The translations under genes and the position numbers were made by a program. A stretch of DNA of 64,000 nt, from positions 4,907 through 68,906 of the forward strand of contig DASTPT010000072.1 of the NCBI GenBank assembly GCA_035762085.1, in the 5' to 3' direction. Below, one piece after another: positions 1 through 7,726 of this stretch. Below the pieces are notes generated by a model. It was not told the DNA's origin, made no database searches, and saw only the letters and a program-made list of their open reading frames with translations. How positions within the stretch are numbered: the first letter of the stretch is position 1; each line of letters starts with the position of its first letter. This DNA is from HRBIN12 sp035762085 (GTDB taxonomy: Bacteria > Actinomycetota > UBA4738 > HRBIN12).

Positions 1-62
1 CCCAGCCGACGCCGATGGGCGGACAGTCGCTCGTCGCGTACCTCAAGCGCCCGAAGGGCTGA
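1..62 (+). CDS. C-terminal end of an unidentified protein (partial)
   Basis: The frame beginning at base 3 is open from the window edge and stops at TGA 60-62, giving the last 19 residues of a protein (end GGQSLVAYLKRPKG). This is too little to assign a family. It is called coding only because it reads in frame from the edge and ends just before the next gene pair. Confidence 0.35.
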   Translation, partial: QPTPMGGQSLVAYLKRPKG

Positions 63-92
63 TCGCCGGAAGGGCGGACGAGGCGCCGAGCG

Positions 93-314
93 CTAGTGTC
101 CGGCGCGGCCCATCCGGGTCCGGAACAGCAGGACGGCCGCGATCAGGACCAGCCCGATCAGGATCGTCGCCGGCGAGAGCCCCTCGGAGCCGGGGGTGGG
201 GCTCGGCGAGGCGCTCGGCGAGCCCGTGGGCGTCTGCGCCCACGCGACCCCGTCGTTCAGGGTCGTCAGGGCGAGGACCAGGAGCGGGACGAGCGGCGCT
301 CGGGGACGGGGCAT
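93..314 (-). CDS. Small secreted or single-pass membrane protein
   Basis: The product is 73 aa and of unknown function. An N-terminal signal-like hydrophobic stretch (about residues 8-26, ending at an AWAQ-type cleavage region) is followed by a Ser/Pro/Thr-rich linker (about 28-45), a transmembrane helix (about 48-64) and a short basic tail (RTRMGRAGH). The layout resembles small actinobacterial envelope proteins with a low-complexity spacer. The ATG lies 7 nt behind a TACACT box and has no Shine-Dalgarno sequence, so the message is probably leaderless. It is transcribed away from the VOC gene. Reality as a gene is supported by this architecture and by the promoter; the function is not recognisable. 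Confidence 0.6.
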   Translation of the reverse strand: MPRPRAPLVPLLVLALTTLNDGVAWAQTPTGSPSASPSPTPGSEGLSPATILIGLVLIAAVLLFRTRMGRAGH

Positions 315-321
315 CCACCCG

Positions 322-327
322 AGTGTA
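322..327 (-). promoter_or_regulatory. -10 box of a leaderless transcript (small membrane protein)
   Basis: TACACT on the minus strand lies 7 nt upstream of the ATG at 314, so transcription should start at or next to the start codon. No Shine-Dalgarno sequence is present. Confidence 0.5.
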
Positions 328-352
328 GGCAGCGGCGGCCGGGCGTGTGCGG

Positions 353-358
353 TACCGT
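353..358 (+). promoter_or_regulatory. -10 box of a leaderless transcript (VOC protein)
   Basis: TACCGT ends 6 nt before the ATG at 365. The spacing puts the transcription start at the start codon. Confidence 0.5.
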
Positions 359-364
359 CGCCCG

Positions 365-991
365 ATGATCCGGATCGACCACGTCGTCTACGCGGCTCGC
401 GACCTCGACCGCGCCGCCGAGCGCTTCCGCGACGAGCTCGGCCTGGGCTCCGTCGCCGGCGGCCGCCACGCCGGCTGGGGCACGGGGAACCGGATCGTGC
501 CGCTCGGCGAGCAGTACGTCGAGCTGATCTCGGTCGTCGACCGCGACGAGGCGGCGGGGAGCGGGTTCGGCCGCACGATGCTCGCGTTCCTCGAGGGCGG
601 GGACCGGCCCTGGACGATCGTCTGCCGCACCGACGAGCTGGATGCGATCGCCACCCGCCTGAACCTGGAGGTCACCGAGGGGTCGCGCACCCGTCCCGAC
701 GGCCAGGTGGTGGCCTGGCGCGCGGCGGGCTTCGAGGATCCGCGGCGGGAGCGACACATGCCGTTCTTCATCGAGTGGCGGCTCCCGAGCTCCGAGGCCT
801 ACCCCGGGCGCACGGAGGCGGCCCACCGGGTCGAGCCCTCCGGCATCGCCTGGGTGGAGGGCACCGGGGACGGCGCCCGCCTCGCCGAGTGGCTCGGGGG
901 CGCCGAGCTGCCGATCCGCGTCTCGGACGGCGATCCGGCCGTGACCGCGTTCGCGGTCGCGACCGCGGGCGGCGAGGTGGTCGTCACCTGA
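365..991 (+). CDS. Glyoxalase-like (VOC superfamily) domain protein
   Basis: The product is 208 aa. The N-terminus has the vicinal-oxygen-chelate opening (IDHVVYAARDLDRAAERF, with His near residue 5 as a typical metal ligand). It is followed by GWGTGNRIVPL and YVELISVVD, in the pattern of the glyoxalase-like family in which one chain carries two betaalphabetabetabeta units. Members include metal-dependent lyases and dioxygenases and many uncharacterised proteins; the substrate cannot be told. I chose ATG 365 because it begins exactly at the conserved MIRIDHVVYA motif and sits 6 nt behind a -10 box; an upstream in-frame start would add only six non-conserved residues. The gene is a single cistron, convergent with metB. 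Confidence 0.8.
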   Translation: MIRIDHVVYAARDLDRAAERFRDELGLGSVAGGRHAGWGTGNRIVPLGEQYVELISVVDRDEAAGSGFGRTMLAFLEGGDRPWTIVCRTDELDAIATRLNLEVTEGSRTRPDGQVVAWRAAGFEDPRRERHMPFFIEWRLPSSEAYPGRTEAAHRVEPSGIAWVEGTGDGARLAEWLGGAELPIRVSDGDPAVTAFAVATAGGEVVVT

Positions 992-1000
992 CCGGCGGGA

Positions 1001-2149
1001 TCACCCGAGCGCGAGCTCGAGGTCGGCGATCAGGTCGTCCGGGTGCTCGATCCCGATCGAGAGCCGGATCAGCGTCTCGGGGACCGCGAGCGGCGAGCCG
1101 GCGACGCTCGCGTGCGTCATCGGCGCGGGGACCTCGATCAGGGACTCCACGCCACCGAGCGATTCCGCCAGGAAGAACAGCTCGGTCGACTCCGAGACGC
1201 GGATCGCCTCCTCGCGCGACGCGACCTCGAAGCTCACCATGCCGCCGAAGTCCCGCATCTGGCGCGCCGCGATCCGCCGCCCGGGATGGTCCGGCAGGCC
1301 CGGGTAGTGGACCGCGGCCACCTTCGGGTGGCCGGCCAGGAACCCGGCGACCGCCTGGGCCCCGGCGCAGTGTGCGCGCATCCGGACCGCGAGGGTCTTC
1401 AGGCCGCGAAGCGCGAGGTAGGCGTCCATCGGTCCGGGCACCGCGCCGACCGCGTTCTGCAGGTAGGCCAGGCGCTCGGCGAGCCCGACGTCGCTCGTGA
1501 CGACCGCGCCCATGACCAGGTCGGAGTGGCCGCCGAGATACTTCGTGACCGAGTGCACGACCACGTCGGCACCGAGCTCGAGCGGACGCTGCAGGTACGG
1601 CGTCGCGAACGTGTTGTCGACGACGCACCGGGCGCCGGCGTCGTGGGCGACCCGGGCGACGGCCTCGATGTCGATCACCTTCAGGAGCGGGTTCGTCGGG
1701 GTCTCGACCCAGACGATGCGCGTCTCGGGCAGAACGGCCGCGCGCACCGCGTCGAGGTCCGTCATCTCGACCACGTCGTGCACGAGCCCCCAGTCCTGCA
1801 GGACGCGCGCCAGCAGCCGGTACGTGCCCCCGTACACGTCGTTCGAGAGCAGGACGTGGTCGCCGGGCCGCAGCGTCAGCAGCAGCGTGGTCTCGGCGCC
1901 CATCCCCGAGGAGAACGCGACGCCGTGCGTCCCGCCCTCGAGCGACGCGAGCGCCGTCTGGAACGCCTCGCGCGTCGGGTTGCCGCCCCGCGCGTAGTCG
2001 TATCGCTTCGGCGCGCCGACGGCCGGTTGCGCGTAGGTGGACGTCTGGTAGATCGGGACGTTGACGGCGCCGAACGGCTCGTCGGGCTCCTGGCCGGCGT
2101 GGATCGCGCGGGTCTCGAACCTCAGCGCATCTCGGGAGGGATCGCCCAT
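1001..2149 (-). CDS. metB: Cystathionine gamma-synthase/gamma-lyase family PLP enzyme
   Basis: The product is 382 aa, the usual length for the Cys/Met-metabolism PLP family. Visible marks are RYDYARGGNPTR (phosphate and substrate contacts), the FSSGMGA loop, VETPTNPLLKVID, VDNTFATPYLQ and the Schiff-base lysine in SVTKYLGGHSD (Lys203). It either makes cystathionine from an acylated homoserine and cysteine or cleaves cystathionine to cysteine; sequence alone does not separate the two. Position in an operon behind cbs favours the cleavage (reverse trans-sulfuration) role. A good Shine-Dalgarno sequence (AAGGAGCGAGG) precedes ATG 2149, and the first 28 bases overlap the end of the DUF429 gene. 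Confidence 0.92.
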   Translation of the reverse strand: MGDPSRDALRFETRAIHAGQEPDEPFGAVNVPIYQTSTYAQPAVGAPKRYDYARGGNPTREAFQTALASLEGGTHGVAFSSGMGAETTLLLTLRPGDHVLLSNDVYGGTYRLLARVLQDWGLVHDVVEMTDLDAVRAAVLPETRIVWVETPTNPLLKVIDIEAVARVAHDAGARCVVDNTFATPYLQRPLELGADVVVHSVTKYLGGHSDLVMGAVVTSDVGLAERLAYLQNAVGAVPGPMDAYLALRGLKTLAVRMRAHCAGAQAVAGFLAGHPKVAAVHYPGLPDHPGRRIAARQMRDFGGMVSFEVASREEAIRVSESTELFFLAESLGGVESLIEVPAPMTHASVAGSPLAVPETLIRLSIGIEHPDDLIADLELALG

Positions 2150-2970
2150 CCTCGCTCCTTCAGCTCGTCGAGCGCGTCCTGGCCGGCACGGGCCTGTCGC
2201 CAGAGCGCGGACTTGCGCTTCGCGTCGTGTCCCGGCGCGAACTCACTGGCCGTGAGCGACACGCACGCCGCGTCGCCGCACGCGCAGCGAGCCATGCCGG
2301 GGAGCGGCGGCTGCTCGTCCCGACCCCTCGGCAGCTCGCCGCGGCGGAACGGATGCGCGGGAAGGGCGACGGCGGGCACGACGATCTGCCCCTCGAGCGG
2401 GTCGCCCGGCGCGCTGAACCGGCGCTCGAGCGCGAAGAGCCCGGTCAGGGCGGCGAGCGCCGCGTCGACCTGATCGGCCGAGCGCAGCGCGTCCGCGTCG
2501 ACCTGCCGATCCTGCAGCACCCGGCGCCGCCAGGCGTGGGGCGAGATCCCCTTCGGCGGCAGGCAGCCGGCGAGGACCACGGCCGAGGCGTGCGGGAACA
2601 CCTCGATCGACGTCCCGTTCACGCGCCCCCCCCCGTAGCGCGGGTAGCGGTCCTCGACCGCGGCGAACGCGGCGAACCCGACGGTCATCCACTCGAAGAA
2701 CGGGTGCTCGGCCATGCGCTCGTCGCTCGGCGTGTTGAAGCACTGGATCCCGAACCATCGGAGCTCGCGCTCGGTCAGGCGGGAGCGGCCCGAGCTCGCC
2801 CACGTGGGAGGCGCATCGATCGCGACGACGTCGGGCTCCAGGACCCGGACGAGCGCCGGCAGGTCCTCGGGGTGCGCGCGGCGGTGGGTGTCGACGATCG
2901 CGCGGTCCGCGTCGAGCGTCACGAGGTCGAGCCCCTTGCGGACCCCGATATCGACCCCGAGCGCGCGCAC
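2122..2970 (-). CDS. DUF429 family protein (predicted RNase H-like fold)
   Basis: The product is 282 aa. The N-terminus GVDIGVRKGLDLV, then VVAIDAPPTW, RELRWFGIQCF and EVFPHASAVVL are the conserved blocks of DUF429, a family with a predicted RNase H-like nuclease fold and acidic residues near the start (Asp in GVDIG, Asp in IDAPP). After about residue 215 comes a separate tail with two cysteine pairs (CACGDAAC) and a conserved-looking GHDAKRKSALW block, reminiscent of small actinobacterial tails; its role is unknown. The gene lies 4 nt behind cbs and overlaps metB by 28 nt, so it is co-transcribed with cysteine metabolism. GTG start. Confidence 0.75.
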   Translation of the reverse strand: MRALGVDIGVRKGLDLVTLDADRAIVDTHRRAHPEDLPALVRVLEPDVVAIDAPPTWASSGRSRLTERELRWFGIQCFNTPSDERMAEHPFFEWMTVGFAAFAAVEDRYPRYGGGRVNGTSIEVFPHASAVVLAGCLPPKGISPHAWRRRVLQDRQVDADALRSADQVDAALAALTGLFALERRFSAPGDPLEGQIVVPAVALPAHPFRRGELPRGRDEQPPLPGMARCACGDAACVSLTASEFAPGHDAKRKSALWRQARAGQDALDELKERGWAIPPEMR

Positions 2971-2974
2971 GGGC

Positions 2975-4345
2975 CTACTCGGTCCTCGGCCGGTGCGCGA
3001 GGAACTCGAGGAGGTCGCTGCGGGTGATCACGCCGAGCGCCTCCCCGCCGCGCGAGACGAGGACGGCGGGCCCGCGCTGGAGCTCGCCGAAGGCGACCTC
3101 GACGGGGTCGTGCGCCTCGACCATCGCGATCGGCGGCCCCATGACCTCGGCGACGTCGGCCTGCAGGGCGTCGGGGTCGCGGAAGATGCGATCCAGGAGC
3201 GCCCGCTCCTGGATGGAGCCGACGACCTGCGCCACGTCCGAGGAGGGCTCGCGCACGACGGGGGCCTGGGAGATCCCGTACTCCTGCAAGACGTCGATCG
3301 CCTGCCGGACCTTGTCGCGGGCGACCACGGTCACGAGCGACGGCACCTGTCCCTGCTTGGCCGCGAGGACCTCCTCGATCCGCACGACCTCCGGCCGGTC
3401 GAGCAGCCCGTACTGGAGCAGCCACGGATCCGAGTAGACCTTCGAGAGGTAGTTGCGGCCCGTATCGGGCAGGATCACGACGACGGTCGTCCCCTCGTCC
3501 ATCTCGGCCGAGACCTCGAGGGCCGCCACGACGGCGGTGCCGGCGGAGCCGCCGACGAGGATCCCCTCCTCGCGCGTGATCCGTCGCGCCATCCGGAAGG
3601 CGTCGCGGTCCGAGACGCGCACCCACCGGTCGACGAGCGAGGGGTCGAACGTCTCGGGCCAGAAGTCCTCGCCGATGCCCTCGGTGAGGTACGGGTGCAC
3701 GTCGCCCGAGTAGATCGAGCCCTCGGGGTCGGCCCCGACGACCAGCAGGTCCGGCCTCTGCTCCTTCAGGTAGCGGGCCGTGCCGGTGATCGTGCCGCCG
3801 GTGCCGACGCCGCAGACGAAGACGTCGATCGTGCCGTCGGTCTGACGCCAGATCTCGGGGCCCGTCGTGGCGTAGTGGGCCGCGGGGTTCTCCTGGTTGA
3901 AGTACTGGTTCGGCTGGAAGGCGCCGGGGATCTCCTCCGTCAGGCGGTCGGCGACGCGGTAGTAGGACTCGGGCGATTCCGGGGCGACGGCCGTGGGCGT
4001 GATCACGACCTCGGCGCCGTACGCGCGCAGGAGCGCGATCTTCTCGGCGCTCATCTTGTCCGGCATCACGAAGATGCACTTGTAGCCCTTGATCGCCGCC
4101 GCGATCGCGAGCCCGTGCCCGGTGTTGCCCGATGTCGGCTCGACGATCGTCCCGCCCGGGCCGAGGAGCCCCGCCCGCTCGGCGGCCTCGATCATGCGGG
4201 GGGCGATCCGGTCCTTCACGCTGCCGCCCGGGTTCAGCATCTCGAGCTTCGCGAGCACGGTCGGGGCGACCCCGCGCGCGACCGAGCGGAGCCGTACGAG
4301 CGGCGTATCGCCGACCGCGTCCAGGAAGGAATCGAGGATCTCCAC
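2975..4345 (-). CDS. cbs: Cystathionine beta-synthase with C-terminal CBS domains
   Basis: The product is 456 aa. The PLP fold-type II core covers about residues 1-320: the lysine of GGSVKDR (Lys44), the SGNTGHGLA substrate loop and the GVGTGGTITG phosphate loop. Two CBS motifs follow (about 330-456). The enzyme condenses serine and homocysteine to cystathionine, the first step of reverse trans-sulfuration; size and domain order match actinobacterial Cbs rather than CysK. GTG 4345 is preferred because GAGGGGG lies 6 nt upstream and the protein then begins VEILDSFLDAVGDTPLVRL, the family N-terminus; upstream in-frame codons encode an unconserved extension. First gene of the cbs-DUF429-metB operon. 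Confidence 0.93.
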   Translation of the reverse strand: MEILDSFLDAVGDTPLVRLRSVARGVAPTVLAKLEMLNPGGSVKDRIAPRMIEAAERAGLLGPGGTIVEPTSGNTGHGLAIAAAIKGYKCIFVMPDKMSAEKIALLRAYGAEVVITPTAVAPESPESYYRVADRLTEEIPGAFQPNQYFNQENPAAHYATTGPEIWRQTDGTIDVFVCGVGTGGTITGTARYLKEQRPDLLVVGADPEGSIYSGDVHPYLTEGIGEDFWPETFDPSLVDRWVRVSDRDAFRMARRITREEGILVGGSAGTAVVAALEVSAEMDEGTTVVVILPDTGRNYLSKVYSDPWLLQYGLLDRPEVVRIEEVLAAKQGQVPSLVTVVARDKVRQAIDVLQEYGISQAPVVREPSSDVAQVVGSIQERALLDRIFRDPDALQADVAEVMGPPIAMVEAHDPVEVAFGELQRGPAVLVSRGGEALGVITRSDLLEFLAHRPRTE

Positions 4346-4458
4346 GCGTGCCCCCTCAGCCTGCGGCCGCCATATCGTGCCACGCGGACGGCCGGGCGTC
4401 CGGGCCGCCGGATCCGCGGACCGCCATCCGACCTTCAACCCGGCCCCGATGCGTGCCG

Positions 4459-5469
4459 ATGCCCATGGGGATGGCCAAGGAGCTTGCCGAGACCCGGTCG
4501 GAGCGCGAGAACGCCGGGGGCCTGTTCGAGGCGTCCGGGGGTGAGTCGATCCTCGTGGTCGACGACGACCCGTTCATCGCGCGCCTGCTCGAGATCGAGC
4601 TGCGGGCCGCCGGGTACGACGTGCGCGTCGCGAACGACGGCGAGCGCGGGCTCGAGCTCGCGCGCGAGCGCAGCCCCGAGCTCGTCCTGGCGGACGTGAT
4701 GATGCCGAACATGGACGGCTTCGAGCTCACGCGACACCTGCGGATGGACTCGAGGACGGCCTCGGTCAGCGTGATCATGCTCACGGCTCGAGGGCTCTCG
4801 GCCGACAAGCTCGAGGGCTTCGCGGTGGGCGCGGACGACTACATCGTGAAGCCCTTCGATACGCCCGAGCTCCTGGCCAGGATCCGGGGCGCGCTCCGGC
4901 GCTCGCGCGAGATGCGGGCGCAGTCGCCGCTCACCGGCCTGCCCGGCAACGTCCGGATCGCCGACGAGATCGAGCAGCGCTGCGCATCGCAGACGGCGTT
5001 CGCGGTCCTGTACGCGGACCTCGACCACTTCAAGGCGTACAACGACCACTACGGGTTCATGCGTGGCGACGAGGTGATCCAGGCGACGGCCCGGCTCCTG
5101 CAGGACGTCGCGATGGAGGTCGCCGGCGAAGGTGCGTTCGTCGGCCACGTGGGCGGCGACGACTTCGTCATCGTCTGCGACGCGACGATCGCCGCGCCGC
5201 TCGCGGAGCGAGCGATCGAGCGCTTCGACGCGCAGGTCGGCCAGCTCTACGACGACGCCGAGCGGGAGCGCGGGGGGATCGAGGTGGTCACCCGCCGCGG
5301 CGAGACCCAGCTGTACCCGGTGATCACGATCTCGATCGGCGTGGCGACGACCGAGCGCCGGACGTACTCCCACTACGCCGAGGCGGTCGCCGTCGCGAGC
5401 GAGATGAAGTCCTACGCGAAGAAGGCGCACGAGGGCTCCTCGTGGGCCGTCGACCGCCGCACCTCCTGA
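4459..5469 (+). CDS. Response regulator with GGDEF diguanylate cyclase output
   Basis: The product is about 336 aa. A receiver domain (about 30-145) has the acidic pocket VVDDDP and the phospho-acceptor Asp79 (LADVMMPNMD), plus KPF at its end. A GGDEF domain (about 155-330) carries the variant signature GGDDF at residues 232-236 and the substrate block DLDHFKAYNDHYGF, so c-di-GMP synthesis is expected. No RxxD inhibitory site precedes the signature, which suggests no product feedback. The domain order is PleD-like with one receiver. Three ATG codons (4459, 4465, 4471) are close together and the exact start is undecided. No partner kinase is encoded nearby. Confidence 0.88.
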   Translation: MPMGMAKELAETRSERENAGGLFEASGGESILVVDDDPFIARLLEIELRAAGYDVRVANDGERGLELARERSPELVLADVMMPNMDGFELTRHLRMDSRTASVSVIMLTARGLSADKLEGFAVGADDYIVKPFDTPELLARIRGALRRSREMRAQSPLTGLPGNVRIADEIEQRCASQTAFAVLYADLDHFKAYNDHYGFMRGDEVIQATARLLQDVAMEVAGEGAFVGHVGGDDFVIVCDATIAAPLAERAIERFDAQVGQLYDDAERERGGIEVVTRRGETQLYPVITISIGVATTERRTYSHYAEAVAVASEMKSYAKKAHEGSSWAVDRRTS

Positions 5470-5502
5470 GATCCTCCACGGCGGCCGCCTCACCGAGCCA
5501 AC

Positions 5503-5508
5503 TATCAT
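5503..5508 (+). promoter_or_regulatory. -10 box upstream of hutU
   Basis: TATCAT lies 19 nt upstream of the hutU ATG, leaving a leader just long enough for the Shine-Dalgarno sequence GGAGGTGA (5515-5522). No convincing -35 is seen. Confidence 0.45.
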
Positions 5509-5527
5509 CGGCGTGGAGGTGAGCTCG

Positions 5528-7186
5528 ATGAGCGCACGCGAGATCCGAGCTCCCCGCGGGCTCGAGCGGTCGTGCCGATCCTGGCCGCAGGAGGCCGCCC
5601 TGCGGATGCTGATGAACAACCTCGACCCCGAGGTCGCCGAGCGCCCGGCCGACCTGGTCGTCTACGGCGGGACGGGCCGCGCCGCGCGCTCCTGGGAGGC
5701 GTTCGACGCGATCGTGCGATCGCTGCGCGAGCTCGGCGACGACGAGACGCTCCTGGTGCAGTCGGGCAAGCCGGTGGGCGTGTTCCGCACGCATGCGATG
5801 GCGCCCCGCGTTCTGATCTCGAACGCGATGCTCGTGCCGAGGTGGGCCGACTGGGACACGTTCCGAGACCTGGAGCACCAGGGCCTCACGATGTACGGAC
5901 AGATGACGGCGGGGTCGTGGATCTACATCGGCACGCAGGGCATCCTCCAGGGCACGTACGAGACGCTCGCCGAGGCCGCGACGCAGAGCTTCGGCGGCTC
6001 GCTCGCCGGCACGATCACGCTGACCGGCGGGCTCGGTGGGATGGGCGGGGCCCAGCCGCTCGCCGTGACGATGAACGGCGGGGTCGCGCTGTGCGTCGAG
6101 GTCGACCCCGCGCGGATCGAGCGCCGGATCAAGACGCGCTACCTGGATCGCGAGACCGAGGACCTGGACCAGGCCGTCCGCTGGGCGGAGGAGGCGCGGG
6201 CCTCGGGGGAGGCGGTCTCGATCGGCCTCCTCGGCAACTGCGCCGAGACGCATCCCGAGCTGCTCCGGCGCGGGTTCCGTCCCGATGTCGTCACCGACCA
6301 GACGAGCGCGCACGACCCGCTCGGCGGGTACGTGCCCGCGGGGCTGTCGCTCGAGGCCGCCGCCGAGCTGCGCGCGGCCGACTCGGGCGAGTACGAGCGC
6401 CGCGCGTACGCGTCGATGGCCACCCACGTCGACGCGATGGTCGGCTTCCTCGAGGCCGGCGCGGTCGTGTTCGACTACGGCAACAACCTCCGCGCGGGTG
6501 CCGAGATCGGGGGCCTGGCGCGTGACCGCGCCTTCGCCTACCCGGGGTTCGTGCCCGCGTTCGTCCGCCCGATGTTCTGCGAGGGCAAGGGGCCGTTCCG
6601 CTGGGCGGCGCTCTCGGGCGAGGCCGAGGACATCGAGCGGACCGACCGCGCCGTCGCCGAGCTGTTCCCCGAGAACGAGCGCCTGCGCCGCTGGCTGGAC
6701 CTGGCGGAGGAGCGGGTCGCGTACCAGGGCCTGCCTGCCCGGATCTGCTGGCTCGGCTACGGCGAGCGCGCGAGGGCGGGGCTGCGCTTCAACGAGATGG
6801 TGGCGACCGGCGAGCTCTCGGCACCGATCGTGATCGGGCGCGACCACCTGGACAGCGGCAGCGTCGCCAGCCCATACCGGGAGACCGAGGCGATGCGCGA
6901 CGGCTCCGACGCGATCGCGGACTGGCCGATCCTCAACGCGCTGGTGAACACCGCGGCCGGCGCGCACTGGGTGAGCGTCCACCACGGCGGCGGGGTCGGC
7001 ATCGGCTACTCGATCCACGCCGGCATGGTGGTGGTGGCCGACGGCTCTCCGGAGGCCGCCGAGCGCCTGGAGCGCGTCCTCACGACCGACCCCGGAACGG
7101 GGGTCGTCCGCCACGCCGACGCCGGGTACGGGCGGGCGCTCGAGGTCGCGAGAGAGCGGGGCGTCCGGCTGCCCTGGCTCGGGTAG
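5528..7186 (+). CDS. hutU: Urocanate hydratase (histidine degradation)
   Basis: The product is 552 aa (family about 550). It is recognised from LMNNLDPEVAE near the start, VYGGTGRAARSW, the glycine-rich NAD-binding stretch TLTGGLGGMGGAQPLA, VTDQTSAHDPLGGYVP, and IGRDHLDSGSVASPYRET and HHGGGVGIGYSIHAG near the end. It converts urocanate to imidazolonepropionate using tightly bound NAD+. ATG 5528 is chosen over GTG 5513 because an ideal GGAGGTGA ends 5 nt upstream. It is the second enzyme of the hut pathway; hutH and hutI are nearby but on separate transcripts. Confidence 0.96.
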   Translation: MSAREIRAPRGLERSCRSWPQEAALRMLMNNLDPEVAERPADLVVYGGTGRAARSWEAFDAIVRSLRELGDDETLLVQSGKPVGVFRTHAMAPRVLISNAMLVPRWADWDTFRDLEHQGLTMYGQMTAGSWIYIGTQGILQGTYETLAEAATQSFGGSLAGTITLTGGLGGMGGAQPLAVTMNGGVALCVEVDPARIERRIKTRYLDRETEDLDQAVRWAEEARASGEAVSIGLLGNCAETHPELLRRGFRPDVVTDQTSAHDPLGGYVPAGLSLEAAAELRAADSGEYERRAYASMATHVDAMVGFLEAGAVVFDYGNNLRAGAEIGGLARDRAFAYPGFVPAFVRPMFCEGKGPFRWAALSGEAEDIERTDRAVAELFPENERLRRWLDLAEERVAYQGLPARICWLGYGERARAGLRFNEMVATGELSAPIVIGRDHLDSGSVASPYRETEAMRDGSDAIADWPILNALVNTAAGAHWVSVHHGGGVGIGYSIHAGMVVVADGSPEAAERLERVLTTDPGTGVVRHADAGYGRALEVARERGVRLPWLG

Positions 7187-7190
7187 CCGG

Positions 7191-7676
7191 TCAGAACCGG
7201 CCGCCGTTGCCCTCGGCGCGTTCGCCGGCGTCGCGCGCGTACTCGGGGCTCGAGCGGTACACGAGGTAGTCGACCGCCGTCCAGATCGTCTTCGCGAAGG
7301 GGAAGAACAGCAGCGGGACGACCGCGGCGATCGTGAGCGACGCGATCGTGAGCGCGGCGACGTGGACGTCCGGGAGGTCGACGACGAGCCACACGACGAG
7401 CGTGGCGAGCCAGATGCCCGCGGTGACGACGTAGTTGATCGTCATCGCGCCGAGGAACCCGCCCTCCTCGCGCTGGAGCCGCAGCCGGCACCGCGGGCAG
7501 CGGTCGCGGATCGTGAACCAGCCGGCGAACAGGCCGCCCGAGCCACACCGAGGGCACCGGCGCGTGACGCCGCGCCACAACGCCGACACCGCGCCCGGCT
7601 CGTTCCCGGGGGCTGCCGGCTCGGGTCGCGGGCGCTCGGGCTCCAGGCCGTCGTAGGGGCCGGGGGGTTCGGACAC
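7191..7676 (-). CDS. DUF983 membrane protein with paired CxxC zinc ribbon
   Basis: The product is 161 aa. A Pro/Glu-rich N-terminus is followed by a zinc-ribbon-like unit (RCPRCGSGGLFAGWF then RCPRCRLRL, about residues 40-66) and two transmembrane helices (about 75-100 and 108-133), the layout of DUF983. The family function is unknown; some members lie near cytochrome oxidase genes, but here the neighbours are hut genes. GTG 7676 is favoured over GTG 7685 because a TACGGT box sits exactly 7 nt upstream of 7676 and would overlap the other start. Convergent with hutU. Confidence 0.75.
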   Translation of the reverse strand: MSEPPGPYDGLEPERPRPEPAAPGNEPGAVSALWRGVTRRCPRCGSGGLFAGWFTIRDRCPRCRLRLQREEGGFLGAMTINYVVTAGIWLATLVVWLVVDLPDVHVAALTIASLTIAAVVPLLFFPFAKTIWTAVDYLVYRSSPEYARDAGERAEGNGGRF

Positions 7677-7683
7677 GGGCGCC

Positions 7684-7689
7684 ACCGTA
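7684..7689 (-). promoter_or_regulatory. -10 box of a leaderless transcript (DUF983 gene)
   Basis: TACGGT on the minus strand ends 7 nt before GTG 7676. It decides the start codon of this gene. Confidence 0.45.
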
Positions 7690-7714
7690 GCAGCCGACGG
7701 TCGGCGCGCCGGGG

Positions 7715-7720
7715 TAGCCT
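7715..7720 (+). promoter_or_regulatory. -10 box of a leaderless transcript (hutH)
   Basis: TAGCCT ends 6 nt before GTG 7727, with no Shine-Dalgarno sequence in between. Confidence 0.5.
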
Positions 7721-7726
7721 GACGCC

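Noticed and set aside
4346..4458. A SAM or cobalamin riboswitch before the cbs operon
   Set aside because: The 113-nt divergent region has no conserved riboswitch segments.
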